From Centropus unirufus (Eukaryota; Chordata; Aves; Cuculiformes; Centropidae), in contig VYZI01000118.1 in assembly GCA_013397695.1 (NCBI GenBank), positions 514,497-578,496 of the forward strand: a stretch of DNA of 64,000 bases, in the 5' to 3' direction. Below are positions 1 through 12,945 of this stretch, piece after piece. Position 1 is the first letter of the stretch, and each line of letters begins with the position of its first letter. The position numbers were made by a program, and so were the translations under genes. Under the pieces are notes generated by a model, which was not told the DNA's origin, did not search any database, and worked only from the letters and a program-made list of their open reading frames with translations.

Positions 1-1830
1 ACGAAGTGTGAAGTCAGCCCATAACCCCTCCGGTAGAACACGCGGGCACAACTCAAACCTTCACACAAACCGATGGCCGCTTCAAACCTGAGCATCTTGC
101 CGTCGCTTTGAATGTAAAAATGTTTATGCACCCACCACTGCCTTGAAAACAAACTGTTTTGGAATCCACGCAAAGGATTCATGACAGCGAGGACCACAAC
201 TACACGTGCGTTTACAAGATGTGCCTTCCAGGCTACACATTCAAACTTAATTCTACCCACATTTAAGTGACACCACAATCCGGTGACATGAGGACCCCCT
301 CGTTCTCAAGTAGTAAAATTTAGTACAGCATTTTTTCCCCAAGTCATGGTAATTTCTTTTTGCTTTGTTTTCAAGTCTCACCCTATATTCTCATAAATAT
401 TAACGGCAATGGGCATGGCTTAGAAGAATTCCTGCTATCCATGAGCTCAAATACTGGCCAAGAGATGCAACAGGCTGCTGCTTTATTTAAAACATAAATT
501 CTTTTAGTGCCTACACGCAAAATCACAAATACATAAATTTATGTTTTAAACCAAGTATAAAACATACTGTGGTGGTTACCAGCGCTATCCATCCTGCATG
601 ATTTATTCATAAACAGTGTCAGACCAGATAATCCATAACCCTGCAAACAAATGTGGTCTGGTTTCATTCACATCCTCCATGCAAACAGATGCTTATCATA
701 TTTTCCTCAAAATAAAACAGATGTTCCTCTGCTGAAAACCTGAGGATACAGGTTTTAAAAGAATAGCAATTTACAGTAAGTAATAGCTTGACTGTTTACT
801 AGGATTATGTGAAATGCTGCATATTTAACAAAAAACAAGGCTTTAAAATTAATCACAGCTGTCACTCATCGGTTAATGTTTTATCCTTCGCTCGCATCTC
901 CACCGCTGTGATCGTTGCTTTAAGGGCGACTGTGGATGGCTGTGAAAGCCCTAGGAAATATCAAGAAGTACCATCGAAAATAAAGACCTAAGACTTACCA
1001 TTAGCTGTTAAACACAGATTTTGGAGCAATGACCCAAAGCGGCAAGAAAAAAAAACAAACCCAAACAAACCAACAAACTTTTAGTTGTTAGAAAGGTGGC
1101 CAAATCATTAAACAAACAATTAGTCCTTGCAGCTCTCTTGAGCTCATGATCTTGAGCATGGTCCAGAAGAAGCGACTTGAAAATCATTCCTCCCTTTTAC
1201 AGCAGCCTTTGCAAATCCCATTTAATAAAATCACATCATTCCACTTCTGTCCCGAGCAAGCACTTTGTACTAATTTACCAGTCTGAGCTGGGTACAGGCC
1301 TTGAAATAAAGAGAAAAGAAGTAATTCTCCTCCGAGACAGCAAAGGCTTTCTAACACGACCACAGCAGATGAAGATGACCTGACGGAGAAAGGGGAAAAA
1401 GCACTTCCTTGATACAGCATCCCATAATTCTGACGGCAAGGAAGGGATAAAAAGCAAATGCGGTTGTAGCAGTAACACTGTGGGTAAGCTTTAAGGGCCA
1501 GACATCAAAAACTACTACAGTAGGGCAACTCTTCTCTTTTTCTCACGTTATAAAGATAATTATACAAAAATATTTCTACTGTTTCTAAACAGCGCAATTT
1601 TAAGAGAGAGGTCTTCATTATACTTTTTCACAGTGCTTTCCAAATTATTTAGTAAACAACTTCACTTTGAATTTATCTCTTTTAAAACACTCTAAAGGTC
1701 TTTAATGCCTAAATGAAAAAGTTACAGGGAAAAAGTTTCATTTGAAAAGTGTTAACAATATATACCAAAGCAGAAGACTAAGAATAATAGTTATTTTTAA
1801 CACAGCACTTCCCACTTGCACAATTAAATT

Positions 1831-1886
1831 ATAGGTAGATATAGATATAATATAGATATAGATATAAATTATATAGATATAAATTA
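1831..1886. repeat. (ATAGAT)n-like microsatellite
   Basis: About 55 bases are built from imperfect copies of ATAGAT/ATATAGAT with interspersed AAATTAT. The array is degenerate, so it is probably old. Confidence 0.75.
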
Positions 1887-2715
1887 TGTCTTTTTTTTAT
1901 TTTTTAGATAAAGAGTGAAACATTAACATCTTGGCTGACATATTCTGTATAGAGAACTCTTTATTCTGTTTATTTTCAAGCAATTCCCCAACAGAACTTC
2001 CACTCTCCAAGACTTTGAAGCCCTTCTGATTAATATGAGAAGCTCACTTTGTAACACCTCACTTTGGAAATATTTGGCTAAAAGTCAAAGGACTGCCTGG
2101 CCCAATAGGTTAGATTAAACAGAATACAGATATTTACTGTGTGTCAAAGAGCAAGGATCATAGGAAGGAACTTCTTTCCTCAACTTAAAATATCTCTTGG
2201 ATATTTTTTACCAGGTAAGTACGCGCGTGCAGCCAACGTCCTTACTGTTAAGCCTGACACAGTCAAAAAATCTCTTAAAAAAACAATTCAAACATCTGCA
2301 ACTGCTGCTAAAATACCTATTATTTGTTGAAATGCATGGTTACTTTTTGTACAGAAGACTATCAAATCTGGAAATCCAAAGGAAAGTTTTCACACAAATG
2401 CACTTCAATAATCAAACAAAAATAATAAACTTTCCAGAGGTCAGGAGTGAGCATGATCTTATGCAGCTCAACATATACACCAGAAATACATGGGAAAGTC
2501 CGGTTCCCTATTTTGAGTGATCCCAAATATTGGGGAAATGAGTCAATCTTCGCTTCAAACACTTGAAATACTTTTTGTCACTTCAATCCACAGGCAGCAG
2601 CATTATCTAGGTTCTTTATGATATCAGCATCTACGGAGATTTAACAAGAGAATGGTAGAGAAAGTTCCTGACTTGCTTTGTATCATGTATATTGATATTC
2701 CGTACCACTTAGTAC

Positions 2716-2733
2716 TTTCCAAGTACTTGGAAA
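2716..2733. repeat. 18-bp perfect palindrome
   Basis: The sequence TTTCCAAGTACTTGGAAA equals its own reverse complement. An overlapping AGTACTT lies just upstream, so the site looks like a short local duplication/inversion. No function is implied. Confidence 0.8.
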
Positions 2734-5384
2734 CCAGCTTTGTATAGTTTTATAAATAACGTAGCACAGAAACAACTTTGTGTATTTACTCAATTCAGCA
2801 CATTTAAACGTGAATTTCAAATTGCTAAATTCTAACTGTTCTATTTTTCCAATGTATTTTGCTCACCAGCTGTTAATATTGAGGCGGATAAAGAGTTACC
2901 GAAGGCCGAAGTGATGAACGATTCTTTGGCACCATGTGCTTGTAATACACTTAGCTTTTGTTATTAAATTAGCCTTAACATAGATATTTAATCCAAATTT
3001 TTATGGAGGTACAATCTTTCCAAAAGGCAGTCAAAGCACATGGGCTCGCTATGCTTCTGATACGATTTTTTGAGAGAGATGCACAGGCAAAATAATCTTA
3101 AGCAATCTCCTTTCCTCCTAACATTTATTCCCCGTTTAAGATTTGTGTAATAGCCTGAGGAATCGCTTTCTTAACTCGGCAGTAATAAAGAATCAAGAAA
3201 TAGATAATTTTATCAATTTCTTTCCATTACATTTTATGTCCACGTTTAGATGTATCAGGCAAAACCTGAAAACTGACACCAAGGCGAGAGTCCCCAGGGA
3301 TTCGCAAATATCATTTCCATGCCACTCGGAGAACCGAGAAAAAAAAAAAAAAGGAATATGTGAGCCGTTATAAATTTGAGCTAATCTCCTCCTGCCATAA
3401 CCCAAAGTGATCGTCAGCAGCCAGGTAATCTTCTGGTATTCGACAGCACAAGAAGAGCTTGTCTATCTGAGTCTCTGGCTGGGAAGAACGTCAGCGTCTC
3501 CTAAAATACCTGCGCCAGGAAATTTCTTTGCAACATTTCAATTCCGCAGCTGCTTGCTCACCTAGGTAAAAAGAAAAAAATAAAATAGCAGCTACAGCAT
3601 AGAATTCCTGATCTTGGAAAGTTTATTTTCAGGGTTAAAAATAAAGCAGCTCCAGTGTTCTATGGAAGGCCAGTGACACAAGAGCAGTAGTCATCTCCAG
3701 TGAGCTTGCTTTCCTCTTCTTGTTACGTATCCCGAAATTATGTATACACAAAACTGTTTTCCACGCTATGATAAATGAAATCAGATCTCACCCAATTCTC
3801 ATGAGGACACAAGGAAAAAAGGGTTTAAAGCTATCAGGGCATGTTTTCATCGGTCTGTTTTCCAGTGCACTGAACATCCCAAGTCTTACCAGAAGCTGAT
3901 GGGGGTTTTGTTTCCGGTGAAAATAAGGTGCTAACGAAATTTTAGCTAAAGATAAAAAGGCAAGGATGATTTTTTCATGACATGTTCAACACAAGAGTAA
4001 TTACTGCTATACCACTATTTTTACCTGAATCTTAGAATTCCAGCTGTATCCCTATGATTTCCAAATGCTTAATTTTATTTAAATGAGGTAATTTAAGCTC
4101 ACGTTACCCCAGGGGATGAAACAAACGGTACCATGCAGCATGGGCATCAGACTAACGTGATTCCAAGACAGAATAAGAAAGGAATCAAGAAAGGCAAGAG
4201 CCTTTCTTTCAAAGAATTGGAAAAATTCAAGAAACCATAGAGAAATATCAATAATCATGATGACCATCTTATTCTTGTTATCTGAAGGCCACCACTACTA
4301 ATCTTGGCTGCAACTTCCCAGAAAGCACACACGAGGCTGCAATCACTGAATCAATATTTTTCTTAAGCAACACTGGAAGCCAAGGAAGTCCTGGGTCAAG
4401 CAAATCTCTCCCCAAGCTGCTGAAGTAATCAGTGCTCCGAAATAGATGAAATGATAGCATTAACTCTTGACTCCACTATTATAAAAAGCACTTTATAGAG
4501 AACTGTCTTCTCTGGCTAAAGATGCCATGCTCCTAATCAGCTAAGATCGATTAGGAATAAACATCAAATTATAAAATAGACACCCAAATGTCCAAGTTTT
4601 TATTGGTTGCTGTGATTTTATTTAGGTAAAAACTAATAAAAGTCGATATTAACATGCATTTTTTTCAGTCAATATTTTTTATGAGCCTGAATAGAAGAAA
4701 ACTATAAATAGGTTTCAACTTTCCACACCACCTGAAAATATTGTCTGCTTTACAGCTCCAGTAACAGTGATAAAATGACCGATCATTTTCCCGAACCAAC
4801 ACTGAGGTATTTCATATGCATTTACTAAAAAAAAATGGCTATTTCAGGTCTCCCATATGAAGCTGTTAACTTCACTTAGAGAACAAACAAAAGCTCAGGA
4901 TGACAAATATATCATAAATTGATGACTTCCAGACCTAACGTTTAGTTTAAACCACTGATCGCGTTTCTTGCACTCTCAAACACCATTTCTAACATAAGGA
5001 GCGTAGTACACAAAATTGGTCTTTTTAATTGTTTAAGCATTTTTTTTTTCTTCTCTAGTCCACCCTGGTATTAGAACCTTGCTATCACAGCATCACAGTT
5101 AAAAAAAGAGCTGCTGTCTGTAACAGGGCCCTCTCACTACTTATCGAAACAATGGGCTTCAAGTTGTCACCAAGATCATGTAAGCCTTTTCTTTCCAGTA
5201 AACAATCTTGTTGAAAAAATTGAGCTTCCTAGCCTTAGGCTGCTGGAAATAGGTCCACAAAAAAAAAAATAATAAAAAAACCCACAAAAAACCAAAACCT
5301 GTGCTCTACTGCTACCGAAACAAACCGCCAGAAAAGGTAACATCCTTTAAAATCCTGACTGACAGCAGTCGACACGGATGCTCG

Positions 5385-5660
5385 TCTGAATGCAGACCCA
5401 AGAAACCCCGGAATAGAACCACGTGAGGCACCAGACCATTGGCTCCCCAAGCCCCAGGAGTGCTCGCCGCGCCTGGTTCCGTGCACAGCCCTGGCTGGAG
5501 CCCAGGGCACGGAGCTTGGAGCATCAGCCCGCAAGGATACAGCTTCCCTCGAGAGGGAGGCCAGGTCAGCTCAGGCCTCTCTTTCCTCTTGTGGATTCTG
5601 GATGATAATCCCGGCTCACGTGCAAATTGCCCACAAGTCCTTTCAGTGCGCGGTCTCAAA
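5385..5660. other. GC-rich patch in AT-rich surroundings
   Basis: Base composition rises sharply here, with several CpGs (GTGCTCGCCGCGCC, GGCTCACGTGC, GTGCGCGG). Overlapping frames of 60-115 codons are open on both strands, as expected when GC-rich sequence has few stop codons. None resembles a known protein. It could be an isolated small CpG island, a decayed exon or gene-converted sequence. Confidence 0.35.
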
Positions 5661-7129
5661 AAGAGTTTCCTTGTGGCACGTATTTATTAATATAATTCTT
5701 TGTCAAGGTAGGAACCTGGCAGTAGCTTGAGAACAGTAAGGGATGTCAGGTTCCTTTCCACCTTCCAGAAAAACCTTTGCTTCCTAGGTGCTGGAATTTC
5801 TTTACATAGCACAAATTATTATTAATAATAATGATGTAACACTATATTCCATTTACAACAGCTTAAAGGAGCTGCAAAGCTAGGTCTTCTTGTCCAAGAC
5901 AGACATTTGATGAGGTGGAAACAACTAAGGAAGCAGTCACACCTCCACAATGATTTTTTTTGTGAGGACAGATTGCTTTTGTCTGTACCTGTTCTGCTTA
6001 AATATCAATGTATATTTGTATAATATATGGAATTCAGCACATTTCACAATTTCAGTTTCCAAATACAGCTTTCCCAGACACTCCATTTACTCAGAATCAT
6101 AATTTTCTACAGATTTCCAACAGCAAGTTTAATGTATTTTTTCATTATAGCAGATATTCCAACAATCCATTTTCTGATGAACAACTGCTCTGGAAGAAAG
6201 CAAACACTATCTGTGAAAAATTAACTAAAAAATAAGATCCCAAAAGGAAGCAATGTAGTAGGAACATTTGAAGTTTATTTCTTTCTAACCTACATGAATA
6301 CTCGGGGAGTGAGAAACAAAGAACACAAGGAGGGACACAAAACACCAATAACTTTACAAAGGAACTGAACTGCATCTCCACTATTAACTTTTTTAAAAAA
6401 TTATTTAGTTTTCAACACAGTTAAACAGCAAAAATAGCTCTTAGGCTGATAACTAGTACTGAATTCCAGCCTATGACTGTTACTGTGTGGGGATTTCTTG
6501 ACTGATAAAAAAATTAACCGAAAAGCGCTCCTGTCCACGGTTGAATCAAGTCACAGGAAAGGACCGCGACTGCTCCTGTGTGAATCTGACCCAGCTCAAG
6601 TCACGTACAAGAAAGTTTTCTGTGATTAAATCTACGACTGAGCTGCAGATACTTTGAGTTGGTCAGTTCAGCGTGACCTTCGCAGCTGTTTTCTGCTTAT
6701 ATTAAGAACTGGCCAGAAGGGGATATTTAAATAAGAGACAAACTGAAAAATAAAAATCCAGACACACACTTGGCAGCCAACATCCTCTTGTTGAAGGAAG
6801 AATTGTTCAGTGTCTTGTCCTGTCCAGTGGGGGTTGTTTCATAGTTTGGATAGCGTCACTACCAGATGATTAGTCAAAAGGCACTACCTTCAGTGTCCTT
6901 GGAAATTATAATTTTGGTAACCTCCGTGATAGTCGTCAAGAGATTTTACAATTCAAATGATGATATAATTAGGAAAACTTAGAGTAAAAAATAAATACAG
7001 GAAAGTGAATAACTTCCCCAGCTCAATTGTTTTCCATTCAGGATCATCATGGAGAAATCATTCAGTTCTGCAAGGTCTCCACAGTCTTCTTACAGGGACA
7101 TTAAAGTGATATTTCTAGCTGGAAAACTC

Positions 7130-7545
7130 TTGAATTACCTCCCACTCCGTGAGGCCAGGCTGAGAGAGTTGGGTTCGTTCAACCTGGGGGAGGGAATGCA
7201 CCAAGCAGACCTTAGAGCAGCTTCCAGGGCTAAAAGGGGCTCCAGAAAAGCTGGGGATGGGCTCTGGATCAGGGAGTGTGGGGACAGGACAAGGGAGAAT
7301 GGTTTTAAGCTGGAAGAGGGGAGATTGAGGTGAGATCTTGGGGGGAAATGTCTTCTTGTGAGGGTGGGGAGGCCCTGGCCCAGGTTGCCCAGAGCAGTGG
7401 TGGCTGCCCCATCCCTGGAGGTGTTCAAGGCCAGGTTGGATGGGGCTTGGAGCCCCCTGGTCCAGTGGGAGGTGTCCCTGACCACGGCAGGGCGTGGAAC
7501 TGGATGGGCTTTACGTTCCTTTCCAACCCAAACATTGAATAACTG
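7130..7545 (+). mobile_element. CR1 LINE, 5'-truncated 3' fragment
   Basis: The fragment enters near the end of the reverse-transcriptase ORF: the translation near 7160-7190 reads 'LRELGSFNL', like the CR1 ORF2 C-terminus. It then runs through the 3' untranslated landmarks (GCCCTGGCCCAGGTTGCCC, CTGGAGGTGTTCAAGGCC, GATGGGCTTTACG) to a decayed end at 'CCAACCCAAACATTGAATAA'. 5' truncation is normal for CR1. The copy is substituted and inactive. Confidence 0.93.
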
Positions 7546-8145
7546 TACAGCAGACTTCCCGTCACCATCTGGAAAACTACAGATACTTCTCTATGCAATT
7601 CTAACTACCGAAACAGGAAAGGAGGTGGTCTTGAGATTGGAATTACTAAAGAAAATAATTTGTAAGTAAAGAACCTTAAGACATTTGTCCCTAGACTCAT
7701 CTGTGACTGGGCCAAGAGTATTTGATTAATTTTTATACAGTTTCTGTTTCAAAATGCAAATTAGAAGTGACCTTTGAGTTGTTCTACATTTAATCAAAGA
7801 GTGCATTCTTTTCCCAGTCTTTACAGGCAGAAAAGAAAACAGATGGGTGTGAAGAAAACACTGGTGAGCAACCAATCACTTTTATTTCTGTTACAAGCTA
7901 ATTATATTAAAGACTAAACCCAAGCAGCCTGCAAGTTCAAGGTAAAAGAAACAGAAAGGACTGGAAGAGAGAGCTGTTCCATTAAGGAAAACTAGATAAA
8001 TATATTCATAATTTAAGTAACGATGGCACAGAATACACTTATACAGAGATACATGCTGGTAGAGACAAAGCGAGGCAGATTCTCGTTACACACATCCTCA
8101 GAAGGAAGAGGAAGCAGGAAAAAAAAATTACTCAAGGGCATCTTC
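7546..8145. other. Unique spacer between two CR1 copies
   Basis: AT-rich sequence with no convincing frame, splice pattern or repeat. Confidence 0.5.
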
Positions 8146-8324
8146 CCTCTCTGGAAATTCCAAGTTGCCCAGAGAAGTCATGGCTGCCCCATCCCTGGAG
8201 GTGTCCAAGGCCAGGTCGATCGGGGCTTTGGAGAAGCTGATCCAGTGGGAGGTGTCCGTGCCCACGGCAGAGGGGTTGGAACTGGATGGATTTAAGATCC
8301 CTTCCAACCCAAACCATTCTATAC
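8146..8324 (+). mobile_element. CR1 LINE 3'-end fragment
   Basis: A short copy begins at about AAGTTGCCCAGAGAAGTCATGG. It contains CTGGAGGTGTCCAAGGCC, CAGTGGGAGGTGTCC and GAACTGGATGG, and ends at 'CCAACCCAAACCATTCTAT'. Only the last ~180 bases of the element are present. Confidence 0.92.
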
Positions 8325-9426
8325 ATATAAATGCTTCCAATATCAATAATCTAAATGGTCCACGTTTTTAAACCATGCTGAAAAATTTGAAAAGGTGATG
8401 AAGTGAACCTGGAAAAAAATAGCCAGGAGTGAAGCGTTTCACCAGTACAATGCTTTTATTTTATTATAACCAATGACTGGGAGGTTATTTCCTTACACTG
8501 CATAACTACTCTACACAAGAACAGAAGAATAAATAGGAAGGGATTAATATTCAGTATTTATAATACAAAAATAGCTTCCATGGCTGAAAGTGGAAGTGAT
8601 ACAAAATTAGACATGTTTTACCACTTAAACCATTCTACCATTGGAACAGACCATCAGGTAGGTCGGTAGAGTCTACAGTTTTGAATCAAGCCAGTGCTCC
8701 TGTGGAAGCCAGGCATTAAGAGATAGAGCTTAACAGGGTGCAGTTTAGGGATAATTATGTGAAACGCAGTGCCTACGAGGCCCAGCACATCTAGCCTGGC
8801 TGAATAGCTTTGAGCTGCACGAATCTATAAACACGTGAAAAACAATGGGATTATCTGATTAAATATTAGGGAAAAAAAAAGTACTGAAAGAACATTCTCC
8901 TCTGGACAGGAATAAGGCCCTAAATTATCTCACATAGCTAAAAATGTCATCTAAGTAGAAGCAAATGGAAACACTCGGGTGACATCAATCATTGTGGTTG
9001 CTATTCCTGTAAATAGAATTATTGTCAAGCAAACATGTACATATACACATCACCACATACAAAAATAGGCTATAGCTGGGATATTATTCCAGCTCCTAAT
9101 TCCTGTCAAACTTTGACTCTGACAAGATAGAACAAGCAGTCAAAAGTCCAGCTCAAAGCTCACAAAACCAGAAAGCACATTTGTCACCTGCTGCCCAGAG
9201 AGGAACACAGAGAAGGCACAAATAATCGCTCTGATCGTTGAATCCCAACCAAATGCCTACAGAGTGGGAGAAAAGAGCACGTTATGTGTGTTTTATGCAC
9301 AGATCTGGACAGTTTGGGATCATAAGGAAATCAACCCAGTAAAAGGAACAGAGAAGGAGGATGGAGATGCTTTTCTTTCAAAAAAATAAACAGAAAGCTG
9401 AGGTACCAAGGCACACGTGGCAATCT

Positions 9427-9445
9427 AAAAAGCACGGTGCTTTTT
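9427..9445. repeat. Palindrome with adjacent poly(T)
   Basis: AAAAAGCAC and GTGCTTTTT are perfect reverse complements separated by a single G, followed at once by a T-rich run. The shape recalls a Pol III-type stop, but no A/B-box gene is visible upstream, so this is probably chance. Confidence 0.6.
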
Positions 9446-11099
9446 CTTTTTTTTTCCCCCTTTGTACATAACACCGTTCTCCACGCCAGGGTGGATTACA
9501 GGATACCCCCTGACTATTCTGCTTTCTCAAATAAGCACCGTGATGTGTACAAAGTGACAGGTTTCAGCACCGATCTTCTCAGCGCGCCAGTAACTGGACC
9601 TTGAGACAAGCCAGCCCACACCTGCTTGTCCACAGGATGCACCTCTGCTTCTTCTCCCCGGAATCCACCACCAACACTTATTACAGCTGCCTCATTCCCG
9701 GAGAAGCGGGTTTGTGCTGCCTTCTGGTTCTCATTATTGTATTCACTTCAGCGCGGTTCCTGATACCTCAGTACTTGAGAGGCCCTGCGTGTGCCACCGA
9801 ACAGTGATTCAACATGACATCGTGACAGAAACCAGGGAAAAGGGATAGAAATAAAAGAACAAGGGATCAAAACAACTGCATTTGGCTCTCCGTGTGGGGT
9901 GCGCCTATCAACACCGATAACTGTTAACAGCGAGTCAGATGTCACATCGATAGAGGAGTCGGATCTCTACCGTCAGCCTTCCATTTGACCGGAAGGTATC
10001 AGTCTTCTTCCCTTATCTAAAAGGACATATACATATATAATGGGCTATTAACTCTTCTTTTTGCATTGCTATTTAAGTCAGTTTTGGCAAGTTCTTCATT
10101 GACCTCCAGTTCCTTAGTGAACCCTGTGAATTCTGAACACTCCAGGAGTTTGAGTGTTTTGAAGGCTTTGTTCTACAGCCCTGGTGAAATCGGCCAACTT
10201 TCCTCTTAATGCTGTGGCTGATTCACAGTACGGTGATTTGACTGGAGAAAAATATGCTAAGAGACACCAAATTTAAGTACCAAGGATGAATTTTGCTTGA
10301 TTTACCAACAGTTGCATTCCTAACGCTTCATAGACGTGCAGGAAGAAGGGGACAAGCAGTGGCCAGTCTACCTAACAGAGAATTCCAAGAGACTGAGGGT
10401 CGTGCTCCCAATTTCCACTAACCAACAGCATGAAAATGCAGATATTAAATACTTGTAATTTTGGGATGCCCTGTTTTCTTCGTCAAGCAGCCATTTTTCA
10501 TCTTGGAACAGAGAAGATAGTTTTTCATACAGGGCCAATATCACGTGGAGCATTACCATTCCCAAAATCATTCAAAACAATGAAGATGAGTTTGCAAACA
10601 AACCTGGCTGCATCTTCACAATTACAAGCTACGTTAAAGATGCATTCAGGACCATGCATAGAAGAACTTGATTTTTCTTTCTTTTTTTTTTTTCCACTTT
10701 TCTACGTATAGCCAAAACTCATCTGATAAGCTCTCTCCTCCAGAGCTGCTCAATCTTGCTCAATTTCCTAACTGTGAAGATTTAAAGACTTCTGAAAGTA
10801 GTTCTTCAGAAAAGATGGGCTTCTATTAGGATTTTCCACTCACTAAAAGCACTGTCAAGCTTCTTTGCTCATCAGCCTTCCAGAACCTACATCTGTATTT
10901 CATTATATAGCACTCACCAGTAAATACTATTTTGGGCTAGTTTTGGTCTTTTTTTAATGTATATTAAAATGGTCTGCTACATCAATAAATCATTAGGAAT
11001 TATTAACTAAACAACCGCATAAATAATCTGTTTTAAAATATACTGCAGATACTTCCAAGATAATGGGCAACAAAATGAGAAAAGTCTCACAGAGGGAAA

Positions 11100-12010
11100 G
11101 AAAAATACTATGTTTCAAACATAATTTCTGAGCTGTTTAAATATGAAACAAAACCTTGTCAAGCTACAAGTTTCCAGCTGTTATGATATCATAAGATAAA
11201 TTTACAGCTACAAAACAGCTTGGTGAGAAAAAAAATATTTGCTTTCACAAAGTAGAGAAATATAAATGTTTCAAGCGTTGCAACTGTCCAAACAAATTAG
11301 CACAAGCAAAAATAGCTGAATTTGGTACAGTTTGATTATATACCAGCTTCATAGCACTTGTTATAATTACTTAAAGCTGGAGGCAAAATGCGATTTAAAG
11401 CTTAGCCTGATGCATTTAATGTTAATTTAAAATGACGCGATAAAAGTATACAGGTGGTCCCGGTATCTAGCACTTTGTTGCATTTTATTAACTGAAATAA
11501 TAATTTATTTTCCTAATTAAGTAATAATACAGCTGGATAACTGGGCTCTGAAAGCCCGCTACGTGTGCATGTTTAAATTCTTAACCAGGGCTAAAATGAA
11601 AAAGGAGTTTCTTTCCTCCGTGACTTTGAGAAGAATAGAGTGGTGATTAACAGCAATATTTTTTTTAATGAAACACAACCTTTCATCCCTGTCATCTTCT
11701 GACCATCCTCGCTTGTACGCAGCTCTCTGACAAGTAGAATAATAACGGTCATACATCACTGCCCTGAAAGTCCAATCATCTAAATCTTCACTCGCTGCAG
11801 CCTCTGAGACTCAATTACTTTATTGACATGCAATCTTCATAAGGGGAGAAATATTGTGCATGTAAGGTCACTTGGTTATGAAGACATATTATCATATTAT
11901 CTGCATGAGGGTTGCGGGGCTAAGACCTGACAGAGCTAATTATAATGGTACATGATAGAGAGCTCAGTACACATTATTTGCTTGGCTGAAACTAAAGGTG
12001 AGGTAAGACC
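11100..12010. other. Candidate conserved non-coding block (unverified)
   Basis: The block is free of repeats and dense in homeodomain-like cores (TAATTA, TTAATTTAAA, CTAATTAAG) and balanced AT-rich words. It includes a 14-bp palindrome TTATGATATCATAA at 11181-11194. This texture is common in vertebrate developmental enhancers. The call rests on appearance alone. Confidence 0.2.
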
Positions 12011-12796
12011 ATGACATCATGGTTTCAAAAGAAAATAATTCCCCCTCCCTTAGAGGCTATTACTTTTATTGTTTAATGTTTTATACATATTACGGTCACA
12101 CATGCCTCCCAAGGAAGCAAGCAGCAACAATTTCTGAACTCAACTCGGTTTCTTCAAGAATGAAGTATTTCCAAATGGAAACAAAAGGCGAATCTGGAAT
12201 AACGCAGTCTTTTTGGCTCGTGAGGCTTAAATTACATCTTCCCTGCCTTTCCACCGCCTCCTAAAAGTGTATCCATACGCATACAACACGGGGCAAAGCA
12301 AACCATAGCCCACCATTGGACCGCAGCGAATGCAAAGGGGCACAGTAATTTCTACGCATCTAAAACTACCCAAGCCTCTACTGAAACGCTGAGCAAAGTA
12401 CATTCCAACAGTGTTCCAAGCCCCTCATTTTGCAAGAGAAATTAATGTTCATCTTGCTTTTCTCTGTAGCTGCTTCCTTTCCCCCAACGTAGCTCGCAAC
12501 CCCAAACGGCCCCAAGTACTGCATTGCTTGGCACATGGACACAACCTATTTCTGCTCTGGGAGGATCGATACAAACACAACGTCTCACACTTAACTGGCC
12601 ATTCCCTTACATTAAAAGGAAGAACAGTCAAAACCAAATTTATCCGTGTGCCTGTAGATAATCAATATGAATTACTAAACTACTACTCTAAACCAGTGTA
12701 ACTTTTTGTTAAGTTTTATTCACATCTACCTTCCTGGCAGGAAACAAACCTCTCTCTCACAATGGTTCCAGATTTTCAGTAGATGATGCTAGTCCA

Positions 12797-12945
12797 TTTG
12801 GGTGCCCCATCCCTGGAGGTGTTCCAGGCCAGGTTGGAGGGGCTTGGAGTGGGATCAAGGGAGGTGTCCCTGTTCATACAAGGGGGATTGGAACTGAATG
12901 GACTTTGAGGTCCCTTCCAACCCAAATCACCCTACAATTCTAAGA
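12797..12945 (+). mobile_element. CR1 LINE 3'-end fragment
   Basis: It starts near GTGCCCCATCCCTGGAGG and passes through GTTCCAGGCCAGGTTGGAGG and GGAACTGAATGGACTTTG to 'CAACCCAAATCACCCTACAATTC'. Many substitutions relative to its neighbours suggest an older insertion. Confidence 0.88.

Larger units (their letters stand above)
1..7129. other. Unique non-coding sequence, no gene seen
   Basis: This stretch is AT-rich and CpG-poor. The open frames in it are short and show no recognisable domain or convincing pair of splice sites. It contains scattered A-rich runs (about 1050-1080, 3341-3354 and 5260-5300), plus the microsatellite, palindrome and GC-rich patch listed separately. The first 300 bases carry more CpG than the rest but are cut by the window edge. 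An intron or intergenic DNA is the best description. Confidence 0.6.
8325..12796. other. Unique non-coding sequence
   Basis: No recognisable gene. It includes a palindrome followed by poly(T) (9427-9465) and two very AT-rich stretches (11100-11560 and 11800-12010) noted separately as candidate conserved non-coding DNA. Frames at 9601-9807 and 12411-12701 are open but match nothing I recognise and lack a paired splice context. Confidence 0.5.

Noticed and set aside
9427..9465. Pol III transcription stop
   Set aside because: No A-box or B-box or recognisable small RNA lies upstream.
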